Shown: positions 35,814 through 45,491, counted from the stretch's first letter. The stretch: 64,000 nt of DNA from Lachnospiraceae bacterium (GCA_017408735.1 JAFQUB010000022.1:1-64000), one strand, 5' to 3'. Translations and numbers: made by a program. Notes: generated by a model from the sequence alone, not told the origin.

Positions 35814-38048
35814 TTGAAAAAACTATGTAAATTTTTGAAAGAGCATAAGAAAGAAACTGTGATAGGTTATGTAATCTTGTGTCTGCTTTATCTGGTAATT
35901 CAAATAGTAAGACCGAGAAGTGTGCAATATATAGAACTATTTTCCGTGAAAAAGATAGTGATGCACACAATGATTTTTTTATGTGTTGGTGTGGCATTGT
36001 ATTCCAGTGTTTTTATAGAGGAGAAAAGTACCCCTAAAACAAAGAAAATAAAATCGCTGTCTAATTTTCAAAAAATATGGGATAAACACCATAATTTGAT
36101 TGGAATGTTTCTGGTGTTGTTTGTTGGACTTTATGGATGTCTGTACGTGTACAGAACGGATATCAGAGTGGCAATGAATACTACAAACGATGTGGTAATT
36201 TCAGCGGTAGGAACAGGAAAAATTAAGATTTCTGATAATGTAAAAAAAATTAAGCAGGATTTTACTACTACAGAACAGGAACTAATTGGAATTTCACCGT
36301 CTTTTTATATGGAAAATCCGGCTGTGGACAGAGCCGGAGTGATAGAAGCAGTAGTGTGGAAAAATAATCAGAAAGAGATTGCCAGAACAACCATTGACGT
36401 CTCTGAAATTGACAATGGATTTAGTTGGAAAATCATATTTGCAGAAAAAGAAACTCAGGCGGACAGTCAGACTTATACTTTAGAGATTTCTTTTCCTGAA
36501 AATATATCTCCATATAAAATGTCAATGGCAGTGACCAATGAGGATAGCGAAAAGGCAGTTGTAAATGAAAAGGCAGCAAAATACGGCTTATACTTAAAGG
36601 GACATACCGATTTGAACCATTTTGCACGCCCGTACTTTTTGGTGATTTGCGGTATTCTAACAGTGTTTAGTGTGTTAATGTATTATTTGCTCTTTATCAA
36701 AAAAACTGGTTTAGAATGGTGTGCGTTCTTTAGTATTTTGGTTGTTGGAGGAATTTACGGATTTTTAGTTACTCCATATATGGTGCCGGATGAAGCGGCT
36801 CATATTGATATGGCATATCGTTATGCGGATATCTTGATGAATACTGGAAATACAGAAGATATGCGTTGTCTGAAGCGGGTAGAAGATGCAGAAAAAATGT
36901 TTTTGTCGGACCCGTGTTTGGAAAATTATCGCTATGTTTATGAAAATATAGGAAAAATGGCGAAGAACACAGAAATTGTGGATGCAGAGGCGGCTCCCAA
37001 TTCCGGTGCCTATTTGTTTATGCATTTGCCGGGGGTAGTGGGAATTATTCTGGCAAGAATTTTCCAGTTGGGTTATGTTCAGTTACTCTTTTTGGGACGT
37101 TTTCTTGGACTTTTTGTATTTGCACTGGCAGTTTTCTTCGGTATGAAGAAACTTCCTTTTGGAAAAGCAACCTTGTATGTGCTTGCAATGTTGCCAATTA
37201 CTTTACAGCAGGCAAATTCCTTTTCCTATGATTCTATATTATTTTCTGCAGCACTTTTGTTTATATGCTATATTATTTCTATGGCATATTCAGAAGAGGA
37301 TATCCGACCATTGGAGATTATTTTCAGCAGTATTTTGGGCGTTGCAATTATTTATTGTAAAAGCGGAGCATACACACCGCTTGTGTTTGCAATCTTGTTG
37401 ATTCCAATGAAAAAGTTTGCATCAAAATCAGCTTATTACAGCTTTATGGGAAGCTTAAGCGGAGCGTTTTTACTGGGATTTCTGGTGAAGAATGTGAAAG
37501 TAGTAAATGCAACAGCAGAAGCCACAAATAAAGTTATGGGAATTGCAGAGGCTATTACTATACCAAATTACAGTTTAAGCTATATTTTGCAGAATCCAAT
37601 GGTTTTGTTTGATGTGATAAATAATACCATTGCGGATAAAACAGATTTTTATATTCAATCTATGTTAGGGCAGCATTTAGGATGGATTCAGGTGGAACTG
37701 GCAAACGTGCTGGTCATTGCTTTTGCAATTATACTGATGCTTTCCGCATTTCGTGCCAGAGGCGAGAAACAGTATGTTACTACTGGAAATAAGTGGTGGA
37801 TTCTGGTGATTACTTGCGCCAGTGCAGCATTGGTATTGATTGGAATGCTGGTGTCATGGACACCAATTACCTATGTGTCCGTAGAGGGCGTACAGGGGAG
37901 ATATTTTTTCCCAATCCTATTACTGGGATTAATGATGCTTCGTAATTCTAAAATTATATTTGATAAAAGTGCAGACAGAGCAGTTGCCTATGCAGGATAT
38001 GCAACAACAGTGATTGCTGCATTATGCTTTATACATGTGGTGCTGTAA
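35814..38048 (+). CDS. DUF2142-type polytopic membrane protein
   Basis: 744 residues from a TTG start at 35814 behind AAAGGG. Two N-terminal membrane helices, a large extracytoplasmic domain (about residues 120-265), then ten or more helices in a glycosyltransferase-C-like layout. GFLVTPYMVPDEAAHIDMAYRY carries the acidic pair expected of polyprenyl-sugar-using enzymes, and the C-terminus carries EGVQGRYFFPIL. Predicted to act in surface polysaccharide synthesis or export, in line with the flippase and glycosyltransferases downstream. A truncated homolog lies at 8518-9111. Confidence 0.85.
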   Translation: MKKLCKFLKEHKKETVIGYVILCLLYLVIQIVRPRSVQYIELFSVKKIVMHTMIFLCVGVALYSSVFIEEKSTPKTKKIKSLSNFQKIWDKHHNLIGMFLVLFVGLYGCLYVYRTDIRVAMNTTNDVVISAVGTGKIKISDNVKKIKQDFTTTEQELIGISPSFYMENPAVDRAGVIEAVVWKNNQKEIARTTIDVSEIDNGFSWKIIFAEKETQADSQTYTLEISFPENISPYKMSMAVTNEDSEKAVVNEKAAKYGLYLKGHTDLNHFARPYFLVICGILTVFSVLMYYLLFIKKTGLEWCAFFSILVVGGIYGFLVTPYMVPDEAAHIDMAYRYADILMNTGNTEDMRCLKRVEDAEKMFLSDPCLENYRYVYENIGKMAKNTEIVDAEAAPNSGAYLFMHLPGVVGIILARIFQLGYVQLLFLGRFLGLFVFALAVFFGMKKLPFGKATLYVLAMLPITLQQANSFSYDSILFSAALLFICYIISMAYSEEDIRPLEIIFSSILGVAIIYCKSGAYTPLVFAILLIPMKKFASKSAYYSFMGSLSGAFLLGFLVKNVKVVNATAEATNKVMGIAEAITIPNYSLSYILQNPMVLFDVINNTIADKTDFYIQSMLGQHLGWIQVELANVLVIAFAIILMLSAFRARGEKQYVTTGNKWWILVITCASAALVLIGMLVSWTPITYVSVEGVQGRYFFPILLLGLMMLRNSKIIFDKSADRAVAYAGYATTVIAALCFIHVVL

Positions 38049-38078
38049 ATTTGAAATGTTTAAAAGTAGGAGATATCC

Positions 38079-39590
38079 ATGAATGATAAAAAAAGACTGT
38101 TTATTAATTTGACAGCCCAGATTATGGCTTTTGCCGTAAATATGGGAGTGAGTTTTATTATCACCCCTATTATTGAGGAAATCAGTACAGAATTAACCGG
38201 TTTTGTAGGACTTGCTAATAATTTTATCACCTGTGCCCAAATTGTGGTATCAGCATTGAACACCATGGCAAGCAGGTTTATTACGATTCATATTCATAAA
38301 AAAGATGAACAACAGGCAAATGAGTACTTTTCGTCAGTATTTTATGGAAATTTAATGATGGCTTGTGTGTTTCTGATACCAATGCTTACACTAATTGTGT
38401 TTATTGATAAGTTTCAGGTACCGGCATTATATGTGACGGATATTCGAATTCTCTGGTTTTTCCTGTTTGCCAACTTCTTTGTAAGTATTGTAGGCTCTGT
38501 GTTTGGGGTAGCAACTTACAGTAGGGACAGACTGGATTTGAACTCTGTCCGTACCATTCAGGCAGAACTGCTTCGTGTGGCATTTTTGGTGACAGCTTAT
38601 AATTTCTTTCCGAAATACATCTGGTACATTGGTGTGGCATCACTGCTGCATACCACTTACCTAACCATATCCAATATTCAGTTTACCAAACGCCTGCTTC
38701 CGGAAATTCAAATTAAAAAAACATATTTTCGTTGGAAAAAAGTTTGGGAACTGATTTCATTGGGGTTGTGGAATTCCCTGACCAGATTAAGTCAGGTATT
38801 GCTGGATGAGTTGGATATTTTGATTTCAAACCTTTTTATAGGTGCAACAGCCATGTCTGCTTTGAGTGTTGCGAAAACAGTACCTATCGCTATTTCCGGG
38901 CTGATGGGAACCATTGTAGGTGTGTTTTCCCCTCAGATAACCATTGCTTATGCTAAGGGAGATAAGAAAGGGTTAGTAGAAATCATTAAAAGCTCTAACC
39001 GTATTATGATTTTTATGATGAGCATCCCAATTGCTTTTGTTACAGCTTATGGAGATATTTTCTTCTCCTTATGGGCCACAGAGCGTGATCCTCACCAAAT
39101 GCATATACTGGCAATGCTTGGAATGGGAGTATTGTACGTGAGTATGAGTATACAGGTGCTGTATCATGTATTTATCATCACTAAAAAAGTAAAGGCAAAT
39201 TCTATTGTAATGATTGTATCCGGTGTGCTATCCACTAGTATTGTATTCATTTTGTTAAAAACAACAAACCTTGGTCTGTATGCCATTGCAGGGGTTAGTA
39301 CAGCACTGGGACTTTTGCGTAATCTGATTTTTACACCAATTTATGCAAGTAAGTGTCTGGAATTGAAATGGACTACCTTTTATGGAGATATTTTTACCGG
39401 ACTGTTTTCCATTGCAAGTATTAGCCTGGTAGGAGTTGCCTCAAGATTTGTGTTTACCATTGACAGTTATTTGTCACTGGTTGGTGTTGGAATTTTGGTA
39501 GGAATTATTGCATTAATTATGAATTTCTTTGTTATTTTGAAAAAGAGCGACAGAAAAATTGTATTAGATAAAGTCTTAAGACGTGGGTAA
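38079..39590 (+). CDS. Polysaccharide flippase (Wzx/MATE-like)
   Basis: 503 residues, ATG 38079 behind TAGGAG. Twelve to fourteen hydrophobic helices with the MOP-superfamily pattern: an early FVGLANNFITCAQIVVSALNTMA region and MSALSVAKTVPIAISGLMGT in the middle. Would move lipid-linked oligosaccharide across the membrane. The 3' end overlaps the next gene start, so the two are cotranscribed. Confidence 0.9.
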   Translation: MNDKKRLFINLTAQIMAFAVNMGVSFIITPIIEEISTELTGFVGLANNFITCAQIVVSALNTMASRFITIHIHKKDEQQANEYFSSVFYGNLMMACVFLIPMLTLIVFIDKFQVPALYVTDIRILWFFLFANFFVSIVGSVFGVATYSRDRLDLNSVRTIQAELLRVAFLVTAYNFFPKYIWYIGVASLLHTTYLTISNIQFTKRLLPEIQIKKTYFRWKKVWELISLGLWNSLTRLSQVLLDELDILISNLFIGATAMSALSVAKTVPIAISGLMGTIVGVFSPQITIAYAKGDKKGLVEIIKSSNRIMIFMMSIPIAFVTAYGDIFFSLWATERDPHQMHILAMLGMGVLYVSMSIQVLYHVFIITKKVKANSIVMIVSGVLSTSIVFILLKTTNLGLYAIAGVSTALGLLRNLIFTPIYASKCLELKWTTFYGDIFTGLFSIASISLVGVASRFVFTIDSYLSLVGVGILVGIIALIMNFFVILKKSDRKIVLDKVLRRG

Positions 39591-40794
39591 AAAAATGAGT
39601 GGTATTGTAGAAAAAATAAAACAAAATGAAAAATTATACCGTTTTTTAGTGGGAATAGCCAGAAAGCAGGAGCATTTCAAAAATGATGTGTTAGCGAAGG
39701 CTGTCTGGGCAGTGTGTGTTAAATTTCCTTTGCAGGAGAATAAAGTTTATCTGACAAATTTTAACGGCAGAGGCTTTGCAGACAATCAGAAATATATTGC
39801 CAAAGAACTGATGCAGAGAGAAAAAGACTATAAACTGATATGGTTGCTGCAGAATCCAAGACAACAGCAGCTTCCGGAAGGAATTAAACCTGTGAAAACA
39901 GGGACTTTTCGGGAAATATATCATATGGCAACCTCCAAGTACTGGATTAACAATGTGCGGTTTAACCAGTATTTTAAGAAACGTAAGGGGCAGTATTATA
40001 TCCAGACCTGGCATGCAGGACTGGGATTTAAGCGAATTGAGAAGGATGTAGAGGACACTTTAAGCAAGGAGTACATTGAAATGGCAAAAAAAGACTCCGC
40101 AGCTATAGATTTAATTGTGTCCAATGGTCCTTTTATGACAAAGCATTTTAAGCGAATTTTCTGGTATGACGGAGAATTTTTAGAAAAAGGTCATCCAAGA
40201 AATGATATTTTCTACACCGCAGGGGAAGAAGAAAGACAAGAGATTTATAAGAAGTTAGGAATACCTAATCACGTCAAGACGGTGTTGTATGCTCCTACGT
40301 TTCGGGCGGATTATGGATTATCTGCCTACAACATGGACTACGAGCGGGTTATAAAGACACTGAAAAAGAAATTTGGTGGAGAGTGGAGGCTTCTGGTTAG
40401 GCTTCACCCGAATTTGTTTGATAAATTTGATGCGTTAAATTTAAATAGTGAACACATTCAAAATGTGTCAGGCTACAGCGATATGCAGGAACTTTTATTT
40501 GCATCGGATGTGATGATTACAGACTTTACCTCTGCTATGTTTGAATTTGCCATTATGGACAAACCATGCTTTTTGTATGCTTCCGATTTGGAAGAATATA
40601 TGAAAGAGCGGGGCTTAATCACATTGGAGCAGGTACCGTTTCCAAAAACAGATACCAACGATGGATTGGAACAGCTTATTATGGAATATGAGCCGGGAGT
40701 GTATTTTAAGCGGGTACATGAATTTATGGAAGACAAATGCTGTGACCGGGGAATCGGTGCAAAATCAGTGGCAGACTGGATGGAGGAACATTAG
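39583..40794 (+). CDS. CDP-glycerol glycerophosphotransferase family protein
   Basis: 403 residues from GTG 39583, or ATG 39595 which has the same frame. TagB/TagF-type membrane-associated GT-B enzyme. Motifs: QTWHAGLGFKRIEKD, GHPRNDIF, VLYAPTFRADYG, LVRLHPNL and MITDFTSAMFEFA. Such enzymes add glycerol- or ribitol-phosphate, as in teichoic-acid-like polymers. Its place after a flippase and before an acyltransferase fits a phosphopolyol-decorated polysaccharide. Confidence 0.9.
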   Translation: MGKKMSGIVEKIKQNEKLYRFLVGIARKQEHFKNDVLAKAVWAVCVKFPLQENKVYLTNFNGRGFADNQKYIAKELMQREKDYKLIWLLQNPRQQQLPEGIKPVKTGTFREIYHMATSKYWINNVRFNQYFKKRKGQYYIQTWHAGLGFKRIEKDVEDTLSKEYIEMAKKDSAAIDLIVSNGPFMTKHFKRIFWYDGEFLEKGHPRNDIFYTAGEEERQEIYKKLGIPNHVKTVLYAPTFRADYGLSAYNMDYERVIKTLKKKFGGEWRLLVRLHPNLFDKFDALNLNSEHIQNVSGYSDMQELLFASDVMITDFTSAMFEFAIMDKPCFLYASDLEEYMKERGLITLEQVPFPKTDTNDGLEQLIMEYEPGVYFKRVHEFMEDKCCDRGIGAKSVADWMEEH

Positions 40795-40796
40795 AT

Positions 40797-41321
40797 ATGG
40801 ATATGGAATTGGCAAAAAGAGCAGTGATTTCCCTTCCAAAAATCATTGCCTGCAAAATAAAATTCGGCAGATGCTTTCGAGCCCCTATGATTCATGCCTT
40901 GGGAAGACATTCCCACATAGTAATAAAGAAGAATGCAGCAGTAAATTGGGGAAAAGAGCTGGTTACCAGAGATAATTTCCAATTGCGGGCGGAAAGTGGA
41001 GAAATTTTCATAGGTGATAAGTGCTTTTTTAATGTAAATTGTTCCGTTACCTGTATGGAGAAAATCAGTATTGGTGAAGGGTGCCAGATTGGCAACAATG
41101 TGGTAATTGTAGATCACAATCACACAAAAGATTTCACCGGCTACACAACAGCTCCGGTAACTATCGGGGCTAAAGTGTGGATTGGAGCTAACTGTGTTAT
41201 TTTGCCGGGAAGTGTCATTGGTGACGGGGCAGTCATTGGAGCCGGCAGCATTGTAACCGGTGAAATTCCGTCAAATACAACCTATTTTAACAGACGTGAG
41301 AAAGTTATGGTGGAAAAGTAA
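40797..41321 (+). CDS. Left-handed beta-helix acyltransferase
   Basis: 174 residues, ATG 40797 (a second ATG lies two codons on). Hexapeptide repeats run through residues 60-165 (ISIGEGCQIGNNVVI, then VTIGAKVWIGANCVIL, then GDGAVIGAGSIVTG). The catalytic His is in VDHNHTKD. Probably O-acetylates a sugar of the local polysaccharide. The stop overlaps the next start (TAATGA). Confidence 0.9.
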   Translation: MDMELAKRAVISLPKIIACKIKFGRCFRAPMIHALGRHSHIVIKKNAAVNWGKELVTRDNFQLRAESGEIFIGDKCFFNVNCSVTCMEKISIGEGCQIGNNVVIVDHNHTKDFTGYTTAPVTIGAKVWIGANCVILPGSVIGDGAVIGAGSIVTGEIPSNTTYFNRREKVMVEK

Positions 41322-42328
41322 TGATATCTATAATAATTCCTGTGTATAATTGTGCAGAAAATCTGGAGAGATGTGTAAAAAGTATCTTAAATCAGTCAGA
41401 AAAAGACATAGAATTGATTTTGGTAAATGACGGTTCCACAGATGCATCTCCGGAAATGTGTGATAATTTTGCAAAAGAAAACAGTAAGGTCAAAGTTATT
41501 CATCAGGAAAACGGCGGTGTGTCCAAGGCAAGAAATACAGGGATAGAGGCTGCTCAGGGAGAATACATTCAATTTGTGGATAGTGACGACTATTTAGAAG
41601 CAGACATGTGTAAAACTATGAAAAATATCATGGAAGCACAGAAGGCCGGGTTGGTGATAGCGGGATTTCATCACTGGTATTTAGGGAAAGACGTCATAAA
41701 ATGCCCAAACGAAAATCTGATTTCTCCAACAGAAATGAAGACATTTGGAGATGTATTTCTGGAATTATACCAGAAAGGCTTTTTAAACATGCCCTGGAAT
41801 AAGTTATACAGGAGAGAAAAAATAAAAGACTTATTTCCGGAAAACTTAAGTCTGGGAGAAGATTTACTATTTAATCTATCCTACCTAAGTCGGTTAAAGC
41901 CAGAAGAAAAAGTGTCCTTCGCCTCCGCACCTTTATACAACTACATACAAGAGCGGGGCAAAACAAATCTCTCAGCCCAAAAAAGAGAAAACAAACTTCA
42001 AATAGCCAAACAAATCTGCCAAACCACCGAAGACTTCTACCACAAAATCTTAAACCAAACAGGAAAAGAAGAAATCATCCATTCCCGAATGATATCCGAA
42101 TTCCTATGTGACCTGACCGAATCAGTCTACGATAAGACCATAACTTATAAAAATTTTAGCCAACTGGCAACCCAATATACCAGTGACACCTACACCAAAG
42201 CAATCAACAAAAACATAACCAACCTGCCCCCGGACCTAAACCTATTAAACAAATTCTTCAAAAAAGGCAATATCAGAATTTTATGGTATTTATGCCATTT
42301 GCGTAAGTTCTTTTTAAGCCTGCTATAA
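41321..42328 (+). CDS. GT2 family glycosyltransferase
   Basis: 335 residues, ATG 41321. GT-A fold: ISIIIPVYNCAENLERCV, LVNDGSTDASPEM, NGGVSKARNTGIEAAQGEYIQFVDSDDYLE with the DxD-type metal site. Third codon positions change sharply inside the gene: 20 of the first 40 codons end in A or C, while 25 of the 27 codons spelling TYTKAINK...FFKKG near the end do, and none end in T. The protein reading frame is intact across the change. Confidence 0.93.
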   Translation: MISIIIPVYNCAENLERCVKSILNQSEKDIELILVNDGSTDASPEMCDNFAKENSKVKVIHQENGGVSKARNTGIEAAQGEYIQFVDSDDYLEADMCKTMKNIMEAQKAGLVIAGFHHWYLGKDVIKCPNENLISPTEMKTFGDVFLELYQKGFLNMPWNKLYRREKIKDLFPENLSLGEDLLFNLSYLSRLKPEEKVSFASAPLYNYIQERGKTNLSAQKRENKLQIAKQICQTTEDFYHKILNQTGKEEIIHSRMISEFLCDLTESVYDKTITYKNFSQLATQYTSDTYTKAINKNITNLPPDLNLLNKFFKKGNIRILWYLCHLRKFFLSLL

Positions 42329-42371
42329 GACTTCAAAACTAGCAGTTTTTAACACATTTCATTAAATGGCA

Positions 42372-42417
42372 GTTGTAGCCAACGCACAGAATCTTTTTTC
42401 GTCCTGTTCGCCACAAC
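42372..42417. repeat. Element D: hairpin-less relative of element B
   Basis: GTTGTAGCCAAC (42372-42383) and GTTCGCCACAAC (42406-42417) pair at 10 of 12 positions. Between them is GCACAGAATCTTTTTTCGTCCT-like sequence: GCACAGAA matches the left inner border of element B (61901-61908) and CTTTTTTCGTCCT matches its right border (62079-62091). The 170-base hairpin domain of B is absent. It lies between two glycosyltransferase genes and in the same orientation as B. Confidence 0.6.
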
Positions 42418-42441
42418 CTACATTCAAAAAGGAGTAAAAAA

Positions 42442-43401
42442 ATGCAAGATTTAATCACCCTAATAGTCCCAATCTATATGGTAGAACCTTATTTAGACAG
42501 ATGCATAACCTCCCTAGTCACCCAGACCTACAAAAACTTAGAAATCATTCTGGTAGACGACGGTTCCAAAGACAACTGCCCTGCTCTTTGCGATGAGTGG
42601 GCAAAGAAAGATGAGCGAATCCGTGTCATTCACAGAGAGAACGGTGGACTATCTGCGGCAAGAAACAGTGGAATTGATGCAGCTAATGGTGAATATCTGG
42701 CATTTGTGGACTCCGACGATTTTGTATCAGAAGAATTTATAGAAACCTTGTATCAGGCTTGTAAGCAGACTGGAAGTCAGATTGCTCAGTGCCGCTATGA
42801 GTATGTGGATGGTGACAAAATGACAAAAGATAAGGAAGAGGTTACTGAGCCCATGGAAGTGTATTCCGGCAGGGAAATGATTAAAGGAATGAGTTGGAGG
42901 GACGGTGCCTATAATGTGGTAGCTTGGAATAAACTGTATCACAAAAGTGTCTTTGAGGGAGTCAGATATCCGGAAGGGCGAATTCATGAGGATGAAGCAA
43001 CAACCCATAAGCTGTTTTATCAGGCAGAGCAAGTAGCATTTGTGTATCGTTTTTTATATGGATATTATACCGGTGGAACCAGCATTACCAGAGATAAATT
43101 TTCAAAGAAGCGTCTGGATTGGGAGTGGGCAGTGAGAAATCGCCTGACTTTCCTAAAGGAAAGACATGAAATTGAAATTTTGATTCCCATGTATAAAATC
43201 TACATGGATGGTACCATAGATTTGTATTACAAGACAAAAGAGATTTTGCAGGATAAAGAGGCGGCAAAAGAGTTAATGGAACGGATGAAAGCTACATACA
43301 AAGAACTAAAAAAATGCGGCGGTACGTCTTTGAAAACAAGAATCGGCTATTGGATTTTCTTGGAAAATCCAATGCTTTATAAGAAATTATTGGGAAAGTA
43401 A
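42442..43401 (+). CDS. GT2 family glycosyltransferase
   Basis: 319 residues, ATG 42442 behind AAAGGAG. Motifs: ITLIVPIYMVEPYLDRCI, LVDDGSKDNCPALCDEW, NGGLSAARNSGIDAANGEYLAFVDSDDFV. The first 40 codons end in A or C 31 times. Forty codons starting at 42592 do so only 18 times. The shift lies on the side of the gene facing element D. Acts on the local polysaccharide; donor and acceptor unknown. Confidence 0.94.
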   Translation: MQDLITLIVPIYMVEPYLDRCITSLVTQTYKNLEIILVDDGSKDNCPALCDEWAKKDERIRVIHRENGGLSAARNSGIDAANGEYLAFVDSDDFVSEEFIETLYQACKQTGSQIAQCRYEYVDGDKMTKDKEEVTEPMEVYSGREMIKGMSWRDGAYNVVAWNKLYHKSVFEGVRYPEGRIHEDEATTHKLFYQAEQVAFVYRFLYGYYTGGTSITRDKFSKKRLDWEWAVRNRLTFLKERHEIEILIPMYKIYMDGTIDLYYKTKEILQDKEAAKELMERMKATYKELKKCGGTSLKTRIGYWIFLENPMLYKKLLGK

Positions 43402-43413
43402 TGGGAGAAAAAT

Positions 43414-44436
43414 ATGTTAAGTGTAATTGTTCCTGTGTATAACGTGGAAAAATATCTAAAACGATGTGTGGAAAGTATTTTAGCGCAGACAGAGCGTGAC
43501 TTAGAGATAATTTTAGTGGATGATGGTTCCACAGATGCATCCGGTAAGATGTGTGATGAATATGCAGAAAAATATGGGAGGGTCAAGGTCATACACAAAG
43601 AAAATGGCGGACTAACCTCTGCGTGGATTGCAGGTGCAAAAGCATCTAAAGGTGATTATTTAGGCTTTGTGGACAGTGATGACTGGATTGACATGGATAT
43701 GTACAAGCGCATGTACAAAAAGGCAAGAGATTACAATGCGGATATGGTATTGTGCGGTTTGGTAAAGGAATTTGAAAATGAAAAGCGCAAGAAAACTTAT
43801 TTGACCGATCGCCTGACAAAAAGCTTTTATGACGAGAAGTCAATCAGGAAAGAAATCGTCCCGGTGTTTCTGTGTGACGGAGGTTTTGACAGTCGTGCCA
43901 TACCTGCTTCCAGAGCCATGAAATTATATCGCCGTGATATTATTATGAATAATATAAAATATTGTAATGATGAAGTAAGTATTGGCGAAGATCTGGTGAT
44001 TACTTTTGCATCGTTTATCGATACAAAATCAATCTATGCGATACATGATTATTATCCATATCACTATTGGATTAATGAAAGTTCCTTAACCGGAAAACAC
44101 GACAGACATTATTTGGATAAATTAATTGTTTTAAGAAATCAGTTAATGAAAATCAATGAGGCAAAATCCATCTATGATTACAGTGAGCAGATTACCAATG
44201 ATTTTTTATTTTTGACCTTAATGTGCATCAAAGAAGAAATTCATAAAAACAAAGAGGACAAGCCGAAGCAGGTGATACAAAGAGTCCGTGAAATCTGCGA
44301 AAATGAGTATGTGAAGGAGGCTTTGGAGGAATATAATATGCCAAAGCTGATGCTTGCAGGGAAGTTGTTTGTGTTTATGATGAAGCATAAGATGTACGGG
44401 CTTTGTTATTGGGCGGTGAAGTTGGTGTTTCGTTAA
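43414..44436 (+). CDS. GT2 family glycosyltransferase
   Basis: 340 residues, ATG 43414. Motifs: LSVIVPVYNVEKYLKRCVES, LVDDGSTDASGKMCDEY, NGGLTSAWIAGAKASKGDYLGFVDSDDWID. Strongly similar in its first 100 residues to the two preceding GT2 proteins, so the three may be paralogs. The last 30 codons are G/T-rich at third positions. Likely the end of the polysaccharide operon. Confidence 0.94.
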   Translation: MLSVIVPVYNVEKYLKRCVESILAQTERDLEIILVDDGSTDASGKMCDEYAEKYGRVKVIHKENGGLTSAWIAGAKASKGDYLGFVDSDDWIDMDMYKRMYKKARDYNADMVLCGLVKEFENEKRKKTYLTDRLTKSFYDEKSIRKEIVPVFLCDGGFDSRAIPASRAMKLYRRDIIMNNIKYCNDEVSIGEDLVITFASFIDTKSIYAIHDYYPYHYWINESSLTGKHDRHYLDKLIVLRNQLMKINEAKSIYDYSEQITNDFLFLTLMCIKEEIHKNKEDKPKQVIQRVREICENEYVKEALEEYNMPKLMLAGKLFVFMMKHKMYGLCYWAVKLVFR

Positions 44437-44544
44437 GAAAATCGTAATCAATAGGAAGAAAGGTTGTGCGATTTTGAAGTTATAGAGGTGTAAAATGAGA
44501 GATATGGTATCATTTAGAAAAGTTCGGATAAGGTAGAGGTAATA

Positions 44545-44706
44545 GTGAATTATAGAAAAGCAAAGATAGAAGATGTCAGTCAACTGGTAGAATTAAGAAA
44601 AGAACAGCTTATTGAAGAGGTAGAACATGAAAAAAGTATGCGGTATTATCATTATTATTTTTCTAGCATTTTTATTGCTATATGGATGGGTGAATCAAAG
44701 CATTAG
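44545..44706 (+). pseudogene. N-terminal fragment of a GNAT acetyltransferase
   Basis: From GTG 44545 a 53-residue frame begins MNYRKAKIEDVSQLVELRK, a typical GNAT N-terminus, and then turns into unrelated sequence where it overlaps the rhodanese-like gene. The acetyl-CoA motif is missing. It appears cut at about 44620 by a rearrangement that brought in the next gene. Confidence 0.6.
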
Positions 44707-45022
44707 AGGAGTGAAACCTGATTCGTCAGTTACCCAAGAAGAAATTTTAGATAAGATAATGTCAGAAAATAATTATATTATTATTGATGTAAGGACAAAA
44801 AAAGAATATGATGAAGAACATGTAGTCGGTGCTATTCATATAGCATATGATGAATTTGAAGAAAATATCAGTACATATGTTGAACTATATGCTGGAAAAG
44901 ACATCATTATTTATTCCGGTGATGGGAAGGAAAGCGAGCTTGCATGTGACACTTTGGTAGAGTTAGGACATGGAGCTTATGATTTGGGAGTATATGACGT
45001 TATAACGTTGAAAAAGGAATGA
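44627..45022 (+). CDS. Membrane-anchored rhodanese-like protein lacking the active-site Cys
   Basis: 131 residues, ATG 44627. One N-terminal transmembrane or signal helix (residues 3-24), then a rhodanese homology domain with IIIDVRTKKEYDEEHVVGAIHI. At the position of the catalytic Cys loop (normally CRSG-like) the protein reads YSGDGKESE, with Ser in place of Cys. It is therefore probably not a sulfurtransferase but a sensing or binding variant. It overlaps a broken GNAT gene. Confidence 0.82.
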   Translation: MKKVCGIIIIIFLAFLLLYGWVNQSIRGVKPDSSVTQEEILDKIMSENNYIIIDVRTKKEYDEEHVVGAIHIAYDEFEENISTYVELYAGKDIIIYSGDGKESELACDTLVELGHGAYDLGVYDVITLKKE

Positions 45023-45053
45023 TGATAAATTTAAGTTATAGGGAGGAGTTAGA

Positions 45054-45488
45054 ATGGATTTTACTATTCAGTCAGAGAAGATTTCAGCTAGTGAATATAT
45101 AGAGTTCTTAAAAACAACAAATTTAGGAACGCAGTACCCAAAAGAAAGATTTAAGGAGCGTATCGATAAATTGGTTGCGAATGTTTCTATAAGTTTAATC
45201 GCCAGAAACAAAGAAGGAAAAATAGTTGGTGTATTATTTGGAATTACAGATTTTGCATATTGGCTTTTTATCACGGATCTTGGTGTGGCTCGTGAGTATG
45301 AAGGTCAGGGAATCGGAAAAACACTTATGAAGAAAGCTCATGAAGTTGCCGGTGGAGAGAAAAACATTGCTGTATATTTGTGCGGAAATGACAAGGCCAT
45401 TTCGTTTTATGAAAAGCTGGGGATGAAAAAATCTGATGATATAATGGAATATAATCATATTGAATGGACGAATTTTGTAGTGGAATGA
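45054..45488 (+). CDS. GNAT family acetyltransferase
   Basis: 144 residues, ATG 45054 behind GGGAGGAG. The acetyl-CoA motif A is clear (ITDLGVAREYEGQGIGKTLMKKA), followed by CGNDKAISFYEKLGMKK typical of motif B. Substrate unknown. Part of a zone of small accessory genes. Confidence 0.88.
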   Translation: MDFTIQSEKISASEYIEFLKTTNLGTQYPKERFKERIDKLVANVSISLIARNKEGKIVGVLFGITDFAYWLFITDLGVAREYEGQGIGKTLMKKAHEVAGGEKNIAVYLCGNDKAISFYEKLGMKKSDDIMEYNHIEWTNFVVE

Positions 45489-45491
45489 TAG

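Noticed and set aside
42372-42417. Integron attC site (AAC...GTT arms)
   Set aside because: The R-box consensus does not fit, no integron integrase is in the window, and the flanks match element B instead.
41930-42600. Diversity-generating retroelement as the cause of the composition patch
   Set aside because: There is no reverse transcriptase, template repeat or variable repeat; changes appear synonymous and involve two kinds of transition rather than adenine-only changes.
41930-42600. Horizontal transfer as the cause of the composition patch
   Set aside because: The shift begins and ends inside intact genes, on both sides of an intergenic element, and the strand sign reverses with element orientation at C.
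44300-44530. G/T-rich end of the third GT2 gene with an AAAATCG/CGATTTT dyad as a fifth, reversed element
   Set aside because: The dyad is only 7 bp and shows neither the border motif nor the core, so membership cannot be supported.
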